The translations under genes were made by a program, and so were the position numbers. From Costus lasius (Eukaryota; Streptophyta; Magnoliopsida; Zingiberales; Costaceae): 64,000 nucleotides of DNA. The notes below the pieces were generated by a model. The model was not told the origin of the DNA. It saw nothing but the letters and a program-made list of their open reading frames with translations, and did not search any database. Shown here in pieces: positions 1 through 10,628 of the stretch (position 1 is the first letter of the stretch; each line of letters begins with the position of its first letter). The DNA is taken from contig CM050450.1 of NCBI GenBank assembly GCA_027563935.2, positions 26,523,439 through 26,587,438 on the forward strand, in the 5' to 3' direction.

Positions 1-1353
1 AAACAAGTCCACGGGGTGGACTATGATGAAACCTTCTCACCGGTTGTCATGATTAAATCCATTAGGATTCTGCTTGCTATAGCTGCATATCATGACTATG
101 AGATATGGTAGATGGATATGAAGACAACGTTCCTTAACGGGAAGTTGACTGAGGATGTGTATATGACACAACCTGATGGCTTCATCCATCCTGCAGAGGC
201 TAATAAGGTCTGCAGGCTGAAGAGATCCATTTATGGATTAAAACAAGCATCTTGAAGTTGGAATCTTCGATTTGATGAGGCCGTGAGAGATTATGGCTTT
301 ATCAAAAGCGAAGATGACGCCTGTGTATACAGAAAATTCAGTGGGAGCTTGGTGATTTTTCTGGTCTTGTATGTTGATGACATACTGCTCATCGGAAATG
401 ACATCCCTCGTCTTCAAGCTGTGAAGACATGGTTGGGGAAGTGTTTTGAGATGAAAGACTTAGGGGAGGCCGCTTATATTCTAGGCGTGAGGATCTACCG
501 GGATAGATCCAAGAGGCTTCTGGCCCTTAGTCAGAGTACTTATATTGATAAGGTACTGGAGAGGTTCTACATAGAGCAATCCAAGAAAGGATACCTTCCA
601 GTAAGACATGGCCTTACTCTCTCAAAGAGCCAGTGTCCTACAACACAGGCTGAGAGGGATGACATGAGTCGAATTCCTTATGCTTCGGCAGTCGGATCGA
701 TCATGTATGCAATGTTGTGTACTAGACCAGATGTGGCATATGCTGTGAGCATAACCAGCCGATACCAATCCAATCCAGGTCTGCAGCACTGGGTGGCTGT
801 GAAGAACATCCTAAAGTATCTGAGAAGAACTAAGGATCTGTTCTTGCTCTATGGGGGACAGGAAGAGCTCAGTATGCAGGGCTATACTGACGCATCGTTC
901 CAGTCTGACCCTGACGACTTTAGATCGCAGGCCGGCTATGTGTTCAAGATAAATGGAGGCGCTGTATGTTGGAAGAGCTTCAAGCAATCCACCATAGCAG
1001 ATTCTACAACCGAAGCTGAGTATGTAGCTGCTTCTGAGGCAGCCAAGGAAGCTGTTTGGATAAGGAAGTTCTTATGTGATCTTCAAGTGGTACCTAGTGC
1101 AATGGATCCCATTGAACTCTACTGTGACAACAATGGAGCAATTGCACAAGCCAAGGAACCACGGTCTCATCAAAGATCCAAACACATACTCAGAAGATTT
1201 CACCTGATCAGAGAGATCATTGACAGAGGTGATGTCAAGATTAGCAGAGTAGACACAGAGAACAATCTGGCAGACCCATTGACTTAGGCTTTGGCGCAGC
1301 AGAAGCATGATGGTCACGCTAGAGATATGGGGTTGAGATTCTTCAACTTCTAG
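1..1353 (+). pseudogene. Ty1/copia polyprotein 3' part (reverse transcriptase-RNase H), decayed
   Basis: This is the C-terminal part of a copia pol polyprotein, read in frame from base 1 to the stop at 1351-1353; its 5' part lies outside the window. The reverse transcriptase copies element RNA into DNA and the RNase H removes the RNA strand. The RT motif YVDD follows LVL near base 370, and RNase H is recognised by ADSTTEAEYVAASEA near 1000 and by a CDN motif near 1125. Three in-frame stops break it: TAG at 109-111 where the family has a glutamine, TGA at 253-255 where it has an arginine, and TAG at 1285-1287. It closely resembles the polyprotein of the young copia element at 3222-12304, so the two belong to related families. 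It cannot make a functional protein. Confidence 0.93.
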
Positions 1354-1374
1354 GTCTTAGTGCAAGTAGGAGAT
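1354..1374 (+). other. Polypurine tract of copia element 1
   Basis: The purine-rich stretch GTGCAAGTAGGAGA lies directly before the LTR start TGTTGG at 1375. It is the usual primer for plus-strand DNA synthesis in copia elements, and its position fixes both the strand and the 3' LTR boundary. The same tract, with small changes, precedes the 3' LTR of copia element 2. Confidence 0.8.
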
Positions 1375-3221
1375 TGTTGGTGTATATGCCCTAGGACTTA
1401 GTTTTGGTCAACTTATGTACTAATTGACATTGATATTTATATATCATTCTGGCATTGTCGTTATCATTGTTTGTCTACACCTGCGATTGTGTACTTACAT
1501 GATAATGTCCCTGGAGACAGATTGGATCTGTGCTCAAATAATTGTCCCCAGTCGATGTACCTGAGTGGATATGGGACAGCTCTGGTACTTGAGAGACTGG
1601 TATGTGGGCTGGTTAGGCACGTGGTGCTAACGCAGACACATGGGTATATCATTGGAGGATATACTAGATAGACCCGCTATGAGGCTATGACTTGGTGTCA
1701 TGAGTTATCCTCATAAGTGACAGGAGATGCATTGATTCCTTGACTTGAGGTCATTAATCATTCTATATGGTTAGGGACTTGCTTTGATACAACCTAACAC
1801 CTTGCCGTAGCTGGGAGGTCATAACGGTTGTTATTGAGCATGTCACGACCCATATGAGAAGATCAATGGACAGACATAGGATTTGCCCCTTCCCTAGGGA
1901 AGTATGATATCCATGGAGCTCCTTTATGGTTCTATGACTGAGAGTGTATGGCCATACCCAGGTGAGAACCTGTTTTAGTCATAGCCATGTGATTGGATGA
2001 AAACAAGTGGTGACACACTTGTCCAATCGGATATCAGTTCGGCAAAGAGACTGTAATGCATATGTACCTAGTTGCGATGATGGGGATGTCGATGTCGATA
2101 TCCATTCCAATGACCTGGGTAGCAGCGATGCACTGCTAGGTGCCACTCACTGCTTGTGATGACCTCTGGTCAGCACTGCCAGCGTCAGAGGAACCTACAG
2201 GGTCGCACACCTTAATACTTGAGTTCTCGTATTGATCGGGAAGCCTTATGATCGAGTTATTGGATAACTCGGATCTAATTGGGAGATTTCATCAGCGCCA
2301 ATGGGCCTAATGAGATGGAAGAATGTTATTGGAGCAAAACTTCATTTTTGGCAGGTTGACCCGTATTTGACCATGGTTGGTCACATTTGGATTAGGGTTG
2401 CATTGGATTGGATCCAAGTGCTTAATCAACCCATGTAATGAAGTTTGGGCTAGCTCATTATCCAATGAGGCCCAATAACAAGTTCTCATGGAGAGATGAG
2501 AGGCTAAAAGGGTATAATGGGGAGAAACATGAACCATTAAGCGCGTAGGAGCATAATGGGGTCATGTTGGCGCCTTTGCTTCACTATGGAAGTAAAGGGC
2601 GCCTCCCCTCTCTTCCTTGGATGGAATGCATGCCTCTATGGCATTGCTTGGGGTGCAAGGCAAGGCCTTGGCGCACAAGGAAAGGCGTGGGGCACAAAAG
2701 GAATGGTTGAATGAGAATTATGGAAATGTCTTGGAGACTTTCCTTGTCTCAAACCTCATCATCCTAGCCCTACACTTGTCATGATCCTAGCCCTTACCCT
2801 AACCGCCTCTTGCCCTATAAATGTGACCCTAGTCGCCCCTCTAATTAGTTGTTCTTCCTTGAAGGCGTGAACACATCAAGAGGGCGAGAATAAGGGGCAT
2901 TGGCGCAACCATCCGCTTCCATCAAACCCTAGCCGCAAGCTTCTTCCCTTCTTCCTCCCTTGGCGCAAGAGAAGTAAAGGCTTGGCGGCATTCTCCCTTC
3001 TCCTCTCCTCTTCATCAATTGGCGCTTTTACCTTGGAGGTGGCGCAAGCATTCAAGAAGAGAATTAAGGCTTGGATCTTCTTCCCGAGGCTAGCACCGGG
3101 CGTGGAAGAAGAGAACTCAAGAGATCCGTGTGTGTGAGACTGCAGAGGGCGCACACTTGGGCGCCTGCATCGGCATCGCTCTACATTGCTCTTAAGGTAT
3201 TTCCTAACTCATCGTGTCGAC
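1375..3221 (+). repeat. 3' LTR of copia element 1, first segment
   Basis: This LTR starts with TGTTGG right after the polypurine tract. It is interrupted at 3221 by copia element 2 and resumes after the duplicated target TCGAC, ending CCCAACA at 12431. Joined, it is about 1.97 kb, with matching short inverted ends TGTTGG and CCAACA. The segment holds U3, a TATA box near 2816 and a GC-richer R/U5 part with Cs and Ts before the break. The small ORFs inside it resemble nothing known. Confidence 0.85.
2816..2822 (+). promoter_or_regulatory. Probable TATA box of the copia element 1 LTR
   Basis: TATAAAT follows GCCC in the LTR of copia element 1, about 1.44 kb from the LTR start. Plant copia LTRs carry their RNA polymerase II promoter at the U3/R border, and the sequence after this box becomes richer in G and C, as expected for a transcribed leader. 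The assignment rests on sequence only. Confidence 0.5.
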
Positions 3222-4897
3222 TGCTGGGAACCCCTTTCTAGAGGGGGGCGAAACCCTAATAGGAGGCGCAACAAAATTTCTAGCGGAATCTAGGGTTTCC
3301 TATGCGATCTTAAAGCATGTAATATGATCAACTTATAATGAAAAGCGATACTCACCATTGCCATCACTTGGATGGTGTCTTGGAATGAGAGAGCGAAATG
3401 GATCTCCTCCTTAGGTGGCGCACACAAGGTGATGTCGCCTACTCTTTGTTGATCCTTGTGCTAGCAAGGTTCTCCAAAGGTTCTTGTCGAGTGGAAAGGA
3501 TGAGAGATCTCCTTGGCGAAAACTTCCTTGTCGTCTTAGCTTCTCCTCCACGCGAGAATGCCTCAAGACCCTCTAGCCAAGCGCGGAGACAAGGTGTGAA
3601 TGAAGCGAGAGAGATGTGACCACGCTTAGGAGTCGTGGTTTCTAAAAATAGAAAACCACTCCCACGTTCATGCTCTCATGCGACTTCGGTTTTACCCAAG
3701 CGCAAACTTCTCTTCACTTTGAACCATGCGCTCATTCATGAGCCGGTTCTTCACGGTTTGGTCCAAGACCAATTATCCCAAGCAATATGGTCTAGATCTT
3801 AATTAAACCCTAAGGCTTCAGATCTAACCGTCGATCTCTTTGATGCTCTTGATCTGACCGATCTAGCATCCATTCTCTCGATCGAAGCTTACCGATCTCA
3901 AGCCCTAATCAATCAAACATGATCAGACCAGATCTCACTTACAATCAGAGATTAAATCCCTTTAAACTGAACCTGAACAATTCAGTCCACACGATCTGAC
4001 TTAAGTAAGCCATATCATCAAATTGTGCGACCCTGAGGGTTTCCTCTAAATGTCGGTAACGATAATTCTCATTATCACGATCAGTGAGGGGTATCTAGCA
4101 ACACATCACTGTCTCCCGATAGAAAGGAAAGAGTCTTCCAAGACTACACCCAAACCACAGCACAAGTGTGAATCAACTCACAAGGCATGCATATTTCCTT
4201 TGCCACTGGATGTTCTTATTGGACAAGCTTGTCAAGCTTGTAACTCCAATATGATAAGCATGATTAGATCAGATGAACACAGTCACCTGGGTATGGCCAT
4301 ACACTCTCTCAATCATCTCATCCAGGGGGCCCCTTTAGAACATCACACTCCTTAAACAAGGAGACGGCAATCCTTTGTCTATCACTAGTGCCCTAACCTG
4401 ATTCAAGCTCACCATCCAAGATAGTCTATAATCATTATGTTTCAAATGATATTGAACTACCTCAAAACAATGACAATCATCATTTAGAAAACACAAGTGA
4501 TCTCAAGTCAAAGGAAATGTGCCACTTGTCACATTCAAGGAATATTCACATTGTGACAAACAATTGAACATCCTAGTAGGGTCTGTCCAGCACATCCAAT
4601 GTACCCATGAGTCTACATCTTATTCCATGCTCGAAGCATCCTATAAGATTAGAACACATATTAGTCTCAATCATATCAAGGCTGTCTCATGTTCACCAAG
4701 ATATATCGACTAAGGACATAATAGCATGTCAGCCTAGCTGAACAGCTTTGAGACATTATTCAGAAGAACATATATTGCAGCAGACAATGTAACTTAACTG
4801 AATAACAACCATGCCTTTATAAACATAAGAGTTTATTACATGATACTGATACATTCCCATAGGCCTCAAACATTAGCCTTAAGGGCATACCCCAACA
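3222..4897 (-). repeat. 3' LTR of copia element 2
   Basis: On the minus strand it starts TGTTGGGGTATGCCC and ends GGTTCCCAGCA. It matches the LTR at 10629-12304 at a constant offset. Short open frames in it (for example 3398-3619 and 4050-4355) occur identically in both LTRs and show no family resemblance, so they are not annotated as genes. Confidence 0.95.
3635..3659 (-). promoter_or_regulatory. Palindrome around a TATA-like core in the copia 2 LTR
   Basis: The 25 bases form a near-perfect palindrome: GTGGTTT at one end and AAACCAC at the other, around an AT-rich core reading CTATTTTTAG on the minus strand. The same element is at 11042-11066 in the other LTR. It may be the LTR core promoter or a protein-binding site. 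That role is an inference; the palindrome itself is visible. Confidence 0.35.
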
Positions 4898-4917
4898 ATC
4901 TCCCACTTGCACTTAAT
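4898..4917 (-). other. Polypurine tract of copia element 2
   Basis: On the minus strand AAGTGCAAGTGGGAGA lies between the polyprotein stop codon (4920-4918) and the LTR start at 4897. It is the primer for second-strand synthesis and defines the 3' LTR border. Confidence 0.8.
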
Positions 4918-7900
4918 CTAATGGTTGAGAAATCTCAAACCCATATTATTACAGTGCTTCTCATGCTTCTGCTGCGCCAGAGGCTTGGTAAGCGGGTCTG
5001 CCAGATTGTCATCTGTATGAACCTTGCAGATTTTGATCTCGCCACGATCTATGATCTCCCTGATCAAATGAAACCGTCTCTGTATGTGCTTGGACTTCTG
5101 GTGCGACCGTGGTTCCTTTGCTTGTGCAATTGCTCCAGTGTTATCACAGAAGATAACCAAAGGATCTGCACTCGAAGGAACAACACCAAGTTCTCTCACG
5201 AACTTACGAATCCACACTGCCTCCTTGGATGCTTCCGAGGCTGCAACATACTCGGCTTCTGTTGTGGAATCAGCAACAGTTGACTGTTTGAAACTCTTCC
5301 ACACCACTGCACCTCCATTCAAGCTAAAAACATAGCCTGATTGCGATCGGAAATCATCCTGGTCCGCCTGGAACGAAGCGTCAGTATATCCTTCAATACT
5401 GAGTTCTTCCTGACCACCATATATCAAGAACATATCTTTGGTCCTCCGCAGATATTTTAAAATGTTCTTGACTGCAATCCAGTGCGCCATACCTGGATTA
5501 CTTTGGAAACGACTGGTCACGCTTAACCCGTAAGCGACGTCTGGGCGAGTACACAACATCGCATACATAATGGAACCAATAGCCGAAGCATAAGGCGTAT
5601 TGTCCATTTCATCTTTCTCAGTCTGTGTTTGTGGACACTGACTCTTCGAAAGATTCAGACCATGTCTGACTGGAAGATATCCTCGTTTAGAATTCTCTAA
5701 ATGAAATCTCTCCAGGACTTTATCGATGTAAGTACTCTGGCACAGCCCGAGAAGCCTCTTAGATCTATCCCTGTAGATCTTCACACCTAATACATAGGCT
5801 GCTTCTCCTAAATCTTTCATCTGGAAACATTTCCTCAGCCATGCCTTAACAGCATGCATTTCAGGAATGTCATTTCCAATGATCAAGATGTCATCGACGT
5901 AGAGGACTAGAAAAGTAATTACGCTCCCACTAAACCTCTTATATACACACGGGTCATCCTCGTTCTTGATGAAACCAAATTCGGTGACTGATTCATCAAA
6001 ACGAATATTCCAGCTTCTAGATGCTTGCTTAAGTCCATAAATAGACTTCTTTAACTTGCACATCTTATGACGATCTGCTGGATTAGTGAAACCCTCTGGT
6101 TGTGTCATGTACACATCCTCATCCAGATTTCCATTAAGGAAAGCTGTTTTCACATCCATCTGCCAGATCTCATAATCATAGTATGCAGCTATCGCGAAAA
6201 GAATCCGAATAGACTTAAACATGGCTACAGGTGAGAAAGTTTCATCATAATCTATCCCGTAGATTTGTTTGAAACCTTTCGCAACTAGCCTGCCTTTATA
6301 GGTAACTACGTTACCATCCATGTCAATCTTCTTCTTGAAGATCCATTTACAGCCTATAGGGATAACTCCCGGAGGCGGATCAACCAAATCCCAAACTTGG
6401 TTATCTGACATGGAGTCCATCTCGGCGCGCATAGCTTCAAGCCATCTCGCTGAATCCGGTCCACTGACCGCATCCGCATAAGTGAGGGGTTCATCATGAT
6501 CAATGATGTAGACTCCGTCATAGCGCTCAGGCTGTCGACGGATCCTTCCCGATCTTCGCGGTTCCCGTGATATCTGAGCCTCAGGTTGTTCAATAACCTG
6601 TTCTACCGGCTCAGGCTCATCCAACTCTGCTTGGTCACTTTGTCCTTCTTCTGGATTCTCATCCAGCTTTATTTCTCTCCCACTGGCCTCTTGCAGAAGA
6701 AACTCCTTCTCAAGAAATATGGCCGTCCGAGCAACAAAAACCTTGTTCTCCTTGGGATCGTAGAAATAATAACCCTTAGTTTCCTTAGGGTAACCGACAA
6801 AGATACATTTGTCAGATCTGCTCTCTAGTTTCCCAGAGGCGAGCTTTTTGACATAAGCCTCGCAGCCCCAGATCCTGATAAATGTCAAGCTCGGCTGTTT
6901 CCCATACCATAACTCATATGGAGTCTTAGAAACTGCCTTGGATGGCACTCGGTTTAGTACCTTTGCAGCTGTTTCCAGCGCAAAACCCCAAAAGGAGTTG
7001 GGTAAAGAAGCCTGACTCATCATAGAACGAACCATATCAAGTAACGTTCTATTTCTCCTCTCGGACACACCATTCCATTGCGGTGTTCCTGGCGGAGTGA
7101 GCTGTGAGATAATCCCACACTCCTTTAGATAGTCAGTAAATGCATGACTTAGGTATTCACCACCTCGATCTGAGCGAAGTGCCTTGATATTTCGGCCTAA
7201 CTGATTCTGTACTTCATTTTTGAATTCTTTGAACTTGTCAAAAGATTCACTTTTATGTCTCATCAGATAGACATAACCATACCTACTGAAATCATCAGTA
7301 AAGGTAATGAAGTACTGATAGCCACCTCTGGCATGTTTACTAAATGGCCCACACACATCACTGTGTATAAGGTCAAGTAAACCTGAAGCCCTTTGACCTT
7401 TATGAAGAAAAGGTGACTTCGTCATTTTACCCATCAAACAAGATTTGCATGTATCAATCTCCTTGTAGGAGAATGATCCCAGCAGTCCATTATCATGCAA
7501 CCGCTTAATGCGTTTCTCGTTAATATGGCCTAAACGACTATGCCATAACAAGGTGCTGTCATCAGCATACTTGGCTTTCTTAATATCAATTTGCTGTATC
7601 GAACATTCCATGTCCAACATGAATAACCCATTGCTAATTGAACCAGTTGCATAAACAATATTATCTAAAGATAAAACACACTTTGAAATATTGCATTCAA
7701 AGGAAAATCCCTTCCTGACAAGAGCAGGAATGGAGATAATATTTTTAGTAATACTGGGAACAAAGTAACAATTGTCTAGTTCCAATACAATGCCAGATGG
7801 TAAAGAAATGAAGTAGTCTCCTACAGCAACAGCAGCAACCCGTGCTCCGTTTCCAACGCGTAGGTCCACCTCATGCTGTCCCACCTGCCTTCTTCTCTTG

Positions 7901-8400
7901 AGTTCCTGTACATTTGAACAAATGTGAACTCCACATGCAGTGTCCAACACCCATGATATAGAAGAAGAAAACATGACCTCAGTCACGAATATACCTGAGC
8001 CAGAAGCAATGCTTCCCCTCTTATCTCCTTGGAGCGCTTTACAGTCCTTTTTCCAGTGACCCAGCTGGCCACAGTGGAAACACCTGTATTCCTTAGACCG
8101 CTTGACCTTTTGCTTCAGAGCCTTGCTGTAGCTCTTGACAGTGGCCTTGCCCTTCTTCCCCTTCTTCTTGTTCCTAGAAGGAACCATTAAGACAGAGGTT
8201 GAAGGCTTACCCTTCAGAGTCTCCTCAGTGGTCAAGAGCATATTCAGCAGCTCTGCCGGAGTACAATCGATTTTGTTCATATTAAAATTAATAATGAACG
8301 CGTCGAATGAAGGCGGGAGAGACTGCAGAATAATGTCCACAGCAAGCTCCTGGTTGATGGTATGCCCCAGTTTCTCTAGAGCCTCCTTGTGCCCAATCAT
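4918..8400 (-). CDS. Copia Gag(C-term)-Pol polyprotein, 1160-aa open frame
   Basis: The long open frame encodes most of the copia polyprotein. Residues 107-120 form a CCHC zinc knuckle (C107, C110, H115, C120). The protease active site is LDTA at about 152-155. The integrase has an HHCC-type zinc region at about 286-321 (WHSRLGH, then CKSC) and a catalytic triad at D348, D411 and E447. The reverse transcriptase carries YVDD at 834-837, and the RNase H carries STTEAEYVAASEA near the C-terminus. The protease would cut the polyprotein, RT-RNase H would copy the RNA inside Gag particles, and integrase would insert the DNA. The frame begins downstream of a one-base shift from gag, so the real start is the ATG at 8800. 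Pol itself has no stop, which fits a recent insertion. Confidence 0.93.
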   Translation of the reverse strand: MIGHKEALEKLGHTINQELAVDIILQSLPPSFDAFIINFNMNKIDCTPAELLNMLLTTEETLKGKPSTSVLMVPSRNKKKGKKGKATVKSYSKALKQKVKRSKEYRCFHCGQLGHWKKDCKALQGDKRGSIASGSGIFVTEVMFSSSISWVLDTACGVHICSNVQELKRRRQVGQHEVDLRVGNGARVAAVAVGDYFISLPSGIVLELDNCYFVPSITKNIISIPALVRKGFSFECNISKCVLSLDNIVYATGSISNGLFMLDMECSIQQIDIKKAKYADDSTLLWHSRLGHINEKRIKRLHDNGLLGSFSYKEIDTCKSCLMGKMTKSPFLHKGQRASGLLDLIHSDVCGPFSKHARGGYQYFITFTDDFSRYGYVYLMRHKSESFDKFKEFKNEVQNQLGRNIKALRSDRGGEYLSHAFTDYLKECGIISQLTPPGTPQWNGVSERRNRTLLDMVRSMMSQASLPNSFWGFALETAAKVLNRVPSKAVSKTPYELWYGKQPSLTFIRIWGCEAYVKKLASGKLESRSDKCIFVGYPKETKGYYFYDPKENKVFVARTAIFLEKEFLLQEASGREIKLDENPEEGQSDQAELDEPEPVEQVIEQPEAQISREPRRSGRIRRQPERYDGVYIIDHDEPLTYADAVSGPDSARWLEAMRAEMDSMSDNQVWDLVDPPPGVIPIGCKWIFKKKIDMDGNVVTYKGRLVAKGFKQIYGIDYDETFSPVAMFKSIRILFAIAAYYDYEIWQMDVKTAFLNGNLDEDVYMTQPEGFTNPADRHKMCKLKKSIYGLKQASRSWNIRFDESVTEFGFIKNEDDPCVYKRFSGSVITFLVLYVDDILIIGNDIPEMHAVKAWLRKCFQMKDLGEAAYVLGVKIYRDRSKRLLGLCQSTYIDKVLERFHLENSKRGYLPVRHGLNLSKSQCPQTQTEKDEMDNTPYASAIGSIMYAMLCTRPDVAYGLSVTSRFQSNPGMAHWIAVKNILKYLRRTKDMFLIYGGQEELSIEGYTDASFQADQDDFRSQSGYVFSLNGGAVVWKSFKQSTVADSTTEAEYVAASEASKEAVWIRKFVRELGVVPSSADPLVIFCDNTGAIAQAKEPRSHQKSKHIQRRFHLIREIIDRGEIKICKVHTDDNLADPLTKPLAQQKHEKHCNNMGLRFLNH

Positions 8401-8800
8401 CTTTGAGCACGTGAGCTCCCACTGGGCTCCCTTCAGCCAGTTTGCTCTGAAAGAAGAGCTTCGTCAAATTGTAGCGCTCAGTCCTTGCCTGTGCAGCATA
8501 CAGCATCTTGAGGTTCGCTATAATCTGTATAGCTGACATATCCTCATGCTGACGCTGCAGCGGTGGCGTCATAGACGCTAGCATCAGGCAAGCGACATCA
8601 ATGCTATCATTGACGTGCTTTTCATAGGCTTCCCGAACCGCCCTTGCGGCGTTCGGAGCGGGCTGCGGCGGTATCGCCGTCTCGAGGACATACAGTTTCC
8701 TCTCTGCCTTAAGAACGATCTTAAGGTGTCCAAACCAGTCAGAGAAGTTCGGCCCAGCAAACTTCTCCCTTTCCAGTAGGGATCACACATTGAAGTTCAT
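8398..8800 (-). pseudogene. Copia 2 gag N-terminal part, with one stop and one frameshift
   Basis: The ATG at 8800-8798 opens the gag reading frame. The sixth codon is TGA (8785-8783). Beyond it the frame stays readable as typical copia Gag (FAGPNFSDWFGHLK, later RQHEDMSAIQIIANLK) down to about 8400, where one extra base after CTCAAA moves translation into the 1160-aa Pol frame. Gag packages the element RNA into virus-like particles. With both defects this copy should give no full-length Gag. Confidence 0.85.
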
Positions 8801-10613
8801 GGTGTTCGTTGCTGCAGGTATCTACAACAATGCAAGAACAGCAAGGTCAGTATCAATGTATAAGAATCAATCAGGACTTAAGAAAGATTCCTTTTCTCAC
8901 TATTTTTATCTGGCTGAAAAATCCAGCAAAACAGCCCGAAAGAGTAGTACTCTTTTAGTGAGATGGGATCCGGATTTCATACTTGGTCTCCGCGTCCCGC
9001 TCAGGCGAGATAAGATGCACAGAGAGTACAAGCACTAATCTCCGGTAGGCATTCCCTGCCGATCGCCAACCCGTGCGATTCCCCTTCATCTGGGCAATCC
9101 AGCAGACTGTGCCAACTGAGTTGGTACAACACAGTCTCTGACCCCACAGATGGCTGCCTCCATGTGCTACCATATGCGCCACATATGTAGCCCACACGGT
9201 CAAGCTGACCCGACCTACTCCCTGGACCACCATGTGCTATGCTGAGCAACGAGAAGGGATAAATCCCCACTCTGTAACACACAGGTGTAATCCCGCACCG
9301 TCTGAAGATAGATGGACGTGCCCACTGAGTGGGTACAACACGGCTCCAACGATAATCAGAACAGTGAGGTTTCGCGTCAGAAGGCTTACGAGCTTGATAT
9401 TTAGCGTTGGATTTTAACGGTCTTTTATCTTCTTTCACTATCATGCAATTCCTATGGTGATAGCAGAAGATAAACTTAATCATGCAATTCTAATATTTAA
9501 ACAGTAAATAAAAGAAAGCATGAATCTTATGTGGTAAAAGCCCATAGCCCTAGTGAGACCTTAACCTAAATCAAGTCTTCACTTGCTGTTCATGGGTCTT
9601 TTGCTGCTCATCTGGCCCAAAACAGGGCCCAAGCGCCAATTGCAGCTCTGGTGCACCCACCAGGAAAATTGCGCCAGGTCCTAGGGTCGAACCCTAGACC
9701 TCCCACCTGGTCCAGCCACTGCTGCATGCGCCTCTGCCAAGTGTGCTCAGTGCTCTTGTCTAATTAAATTACAAATTTAACTATCTAGACAAGATTGACA
9801 CGCAGGTCAATATGACATTATAAATTAATTAAACTGTGATTCGCAGATCACAAAAATAACAATTAATTTACAATTGTAAATCCCAGGCACGCAGGCCCCA
9901 GCACAGCACACAATTAATATGGGCAGCCCACATAAGACTAAATAGACAAACATATGCATCATTCAAACATGTGATCCAACCAAGAAAATTAAAATTTTGA
10001 AAAAACCCCATAGGTATCAATTTAATTTCCTTATTCGCCCTTCAACCTTACAACGGTCCATTACCAGGGATCCACTCATCCAACCTAGTCAGATCCACTG
10101 CCCTAGCATGCACCAAGTCCTAATTGACTTGAGTCGACCATAAGGTCAACCATGCTTGCGTCAGGGCTGAACAACCACATTGAGGTCTGGCAAGCGGGTG
10201 TGACCCCGGGCCTAACTCATGTGTGTTCATAGGTTGTCTCAATCAGACATCGCTACACACCTGTCTGCAGTCGACCTATAGCCACCACAGGCTTGCGCCA
10301 AGGTGCTATCTGGTCGACCCATTCAGGCTGTCAGATAGTCTGATCAGACCGTTTGGATCTAACTCAGGGGGTGACTTCAACCCTAATAACTCGTCTAAGG
10401 GTTTATAGGAGGGCCTTAGATCTATAGTGAGTCGCGCATGTAAAATAGTTTTGAGAAAACCAAGATGCGCCAATATATCATCATACATGCGCAAATGAAA
10501 CATGAAATAGGTTTCGGTATGAAACAAATCAACATGATAAAATTTCGCATGATATAGATCTAAGCATTCATGGAACACAAAATCAAAGCAATCATATTAT
10601 CATGCATGAACCT
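8801..10613 (-). other. Leader (5' untranslated region) of copia element 2
   Basis: These 1.8 kb lie between the primer-binding site and the gag ATG. The open frames here (9001-9483, 9232-9417, 10223-10408) are short and unlike known proteins. The stretch is presumably transcribed leader with packaging signals; no discrete motif was recognised. Confidence 0.6.
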
Positions 10614-10628
10614 GGCTCTGATACCAAT
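10614..10628 (-). other. Primer-binding site of copia element 2 (initiator tRNA-Met type)
   Basis: Directly inside the 5' LTR the minus strand reads ATTGGTATCAGAGCC, whose TGGTATCAGAGCC part is the usual plant copia site complementary to the 3' end of initiator methionine tRNA. It fixes the 5' LTR end at 10629. Confidence 0.92.

Noticed and set aside
3398..3619. Repeated 73-aa frame found also at 10805-11026
   Set aside because: Repeated only because it lies in both LTRs.
9001..9483. 160-aa open frame on the minus strand in the copia 2 leader
   Set aside because: No conserved domain and unlike any copia protein; in the leader between primer site and gag.
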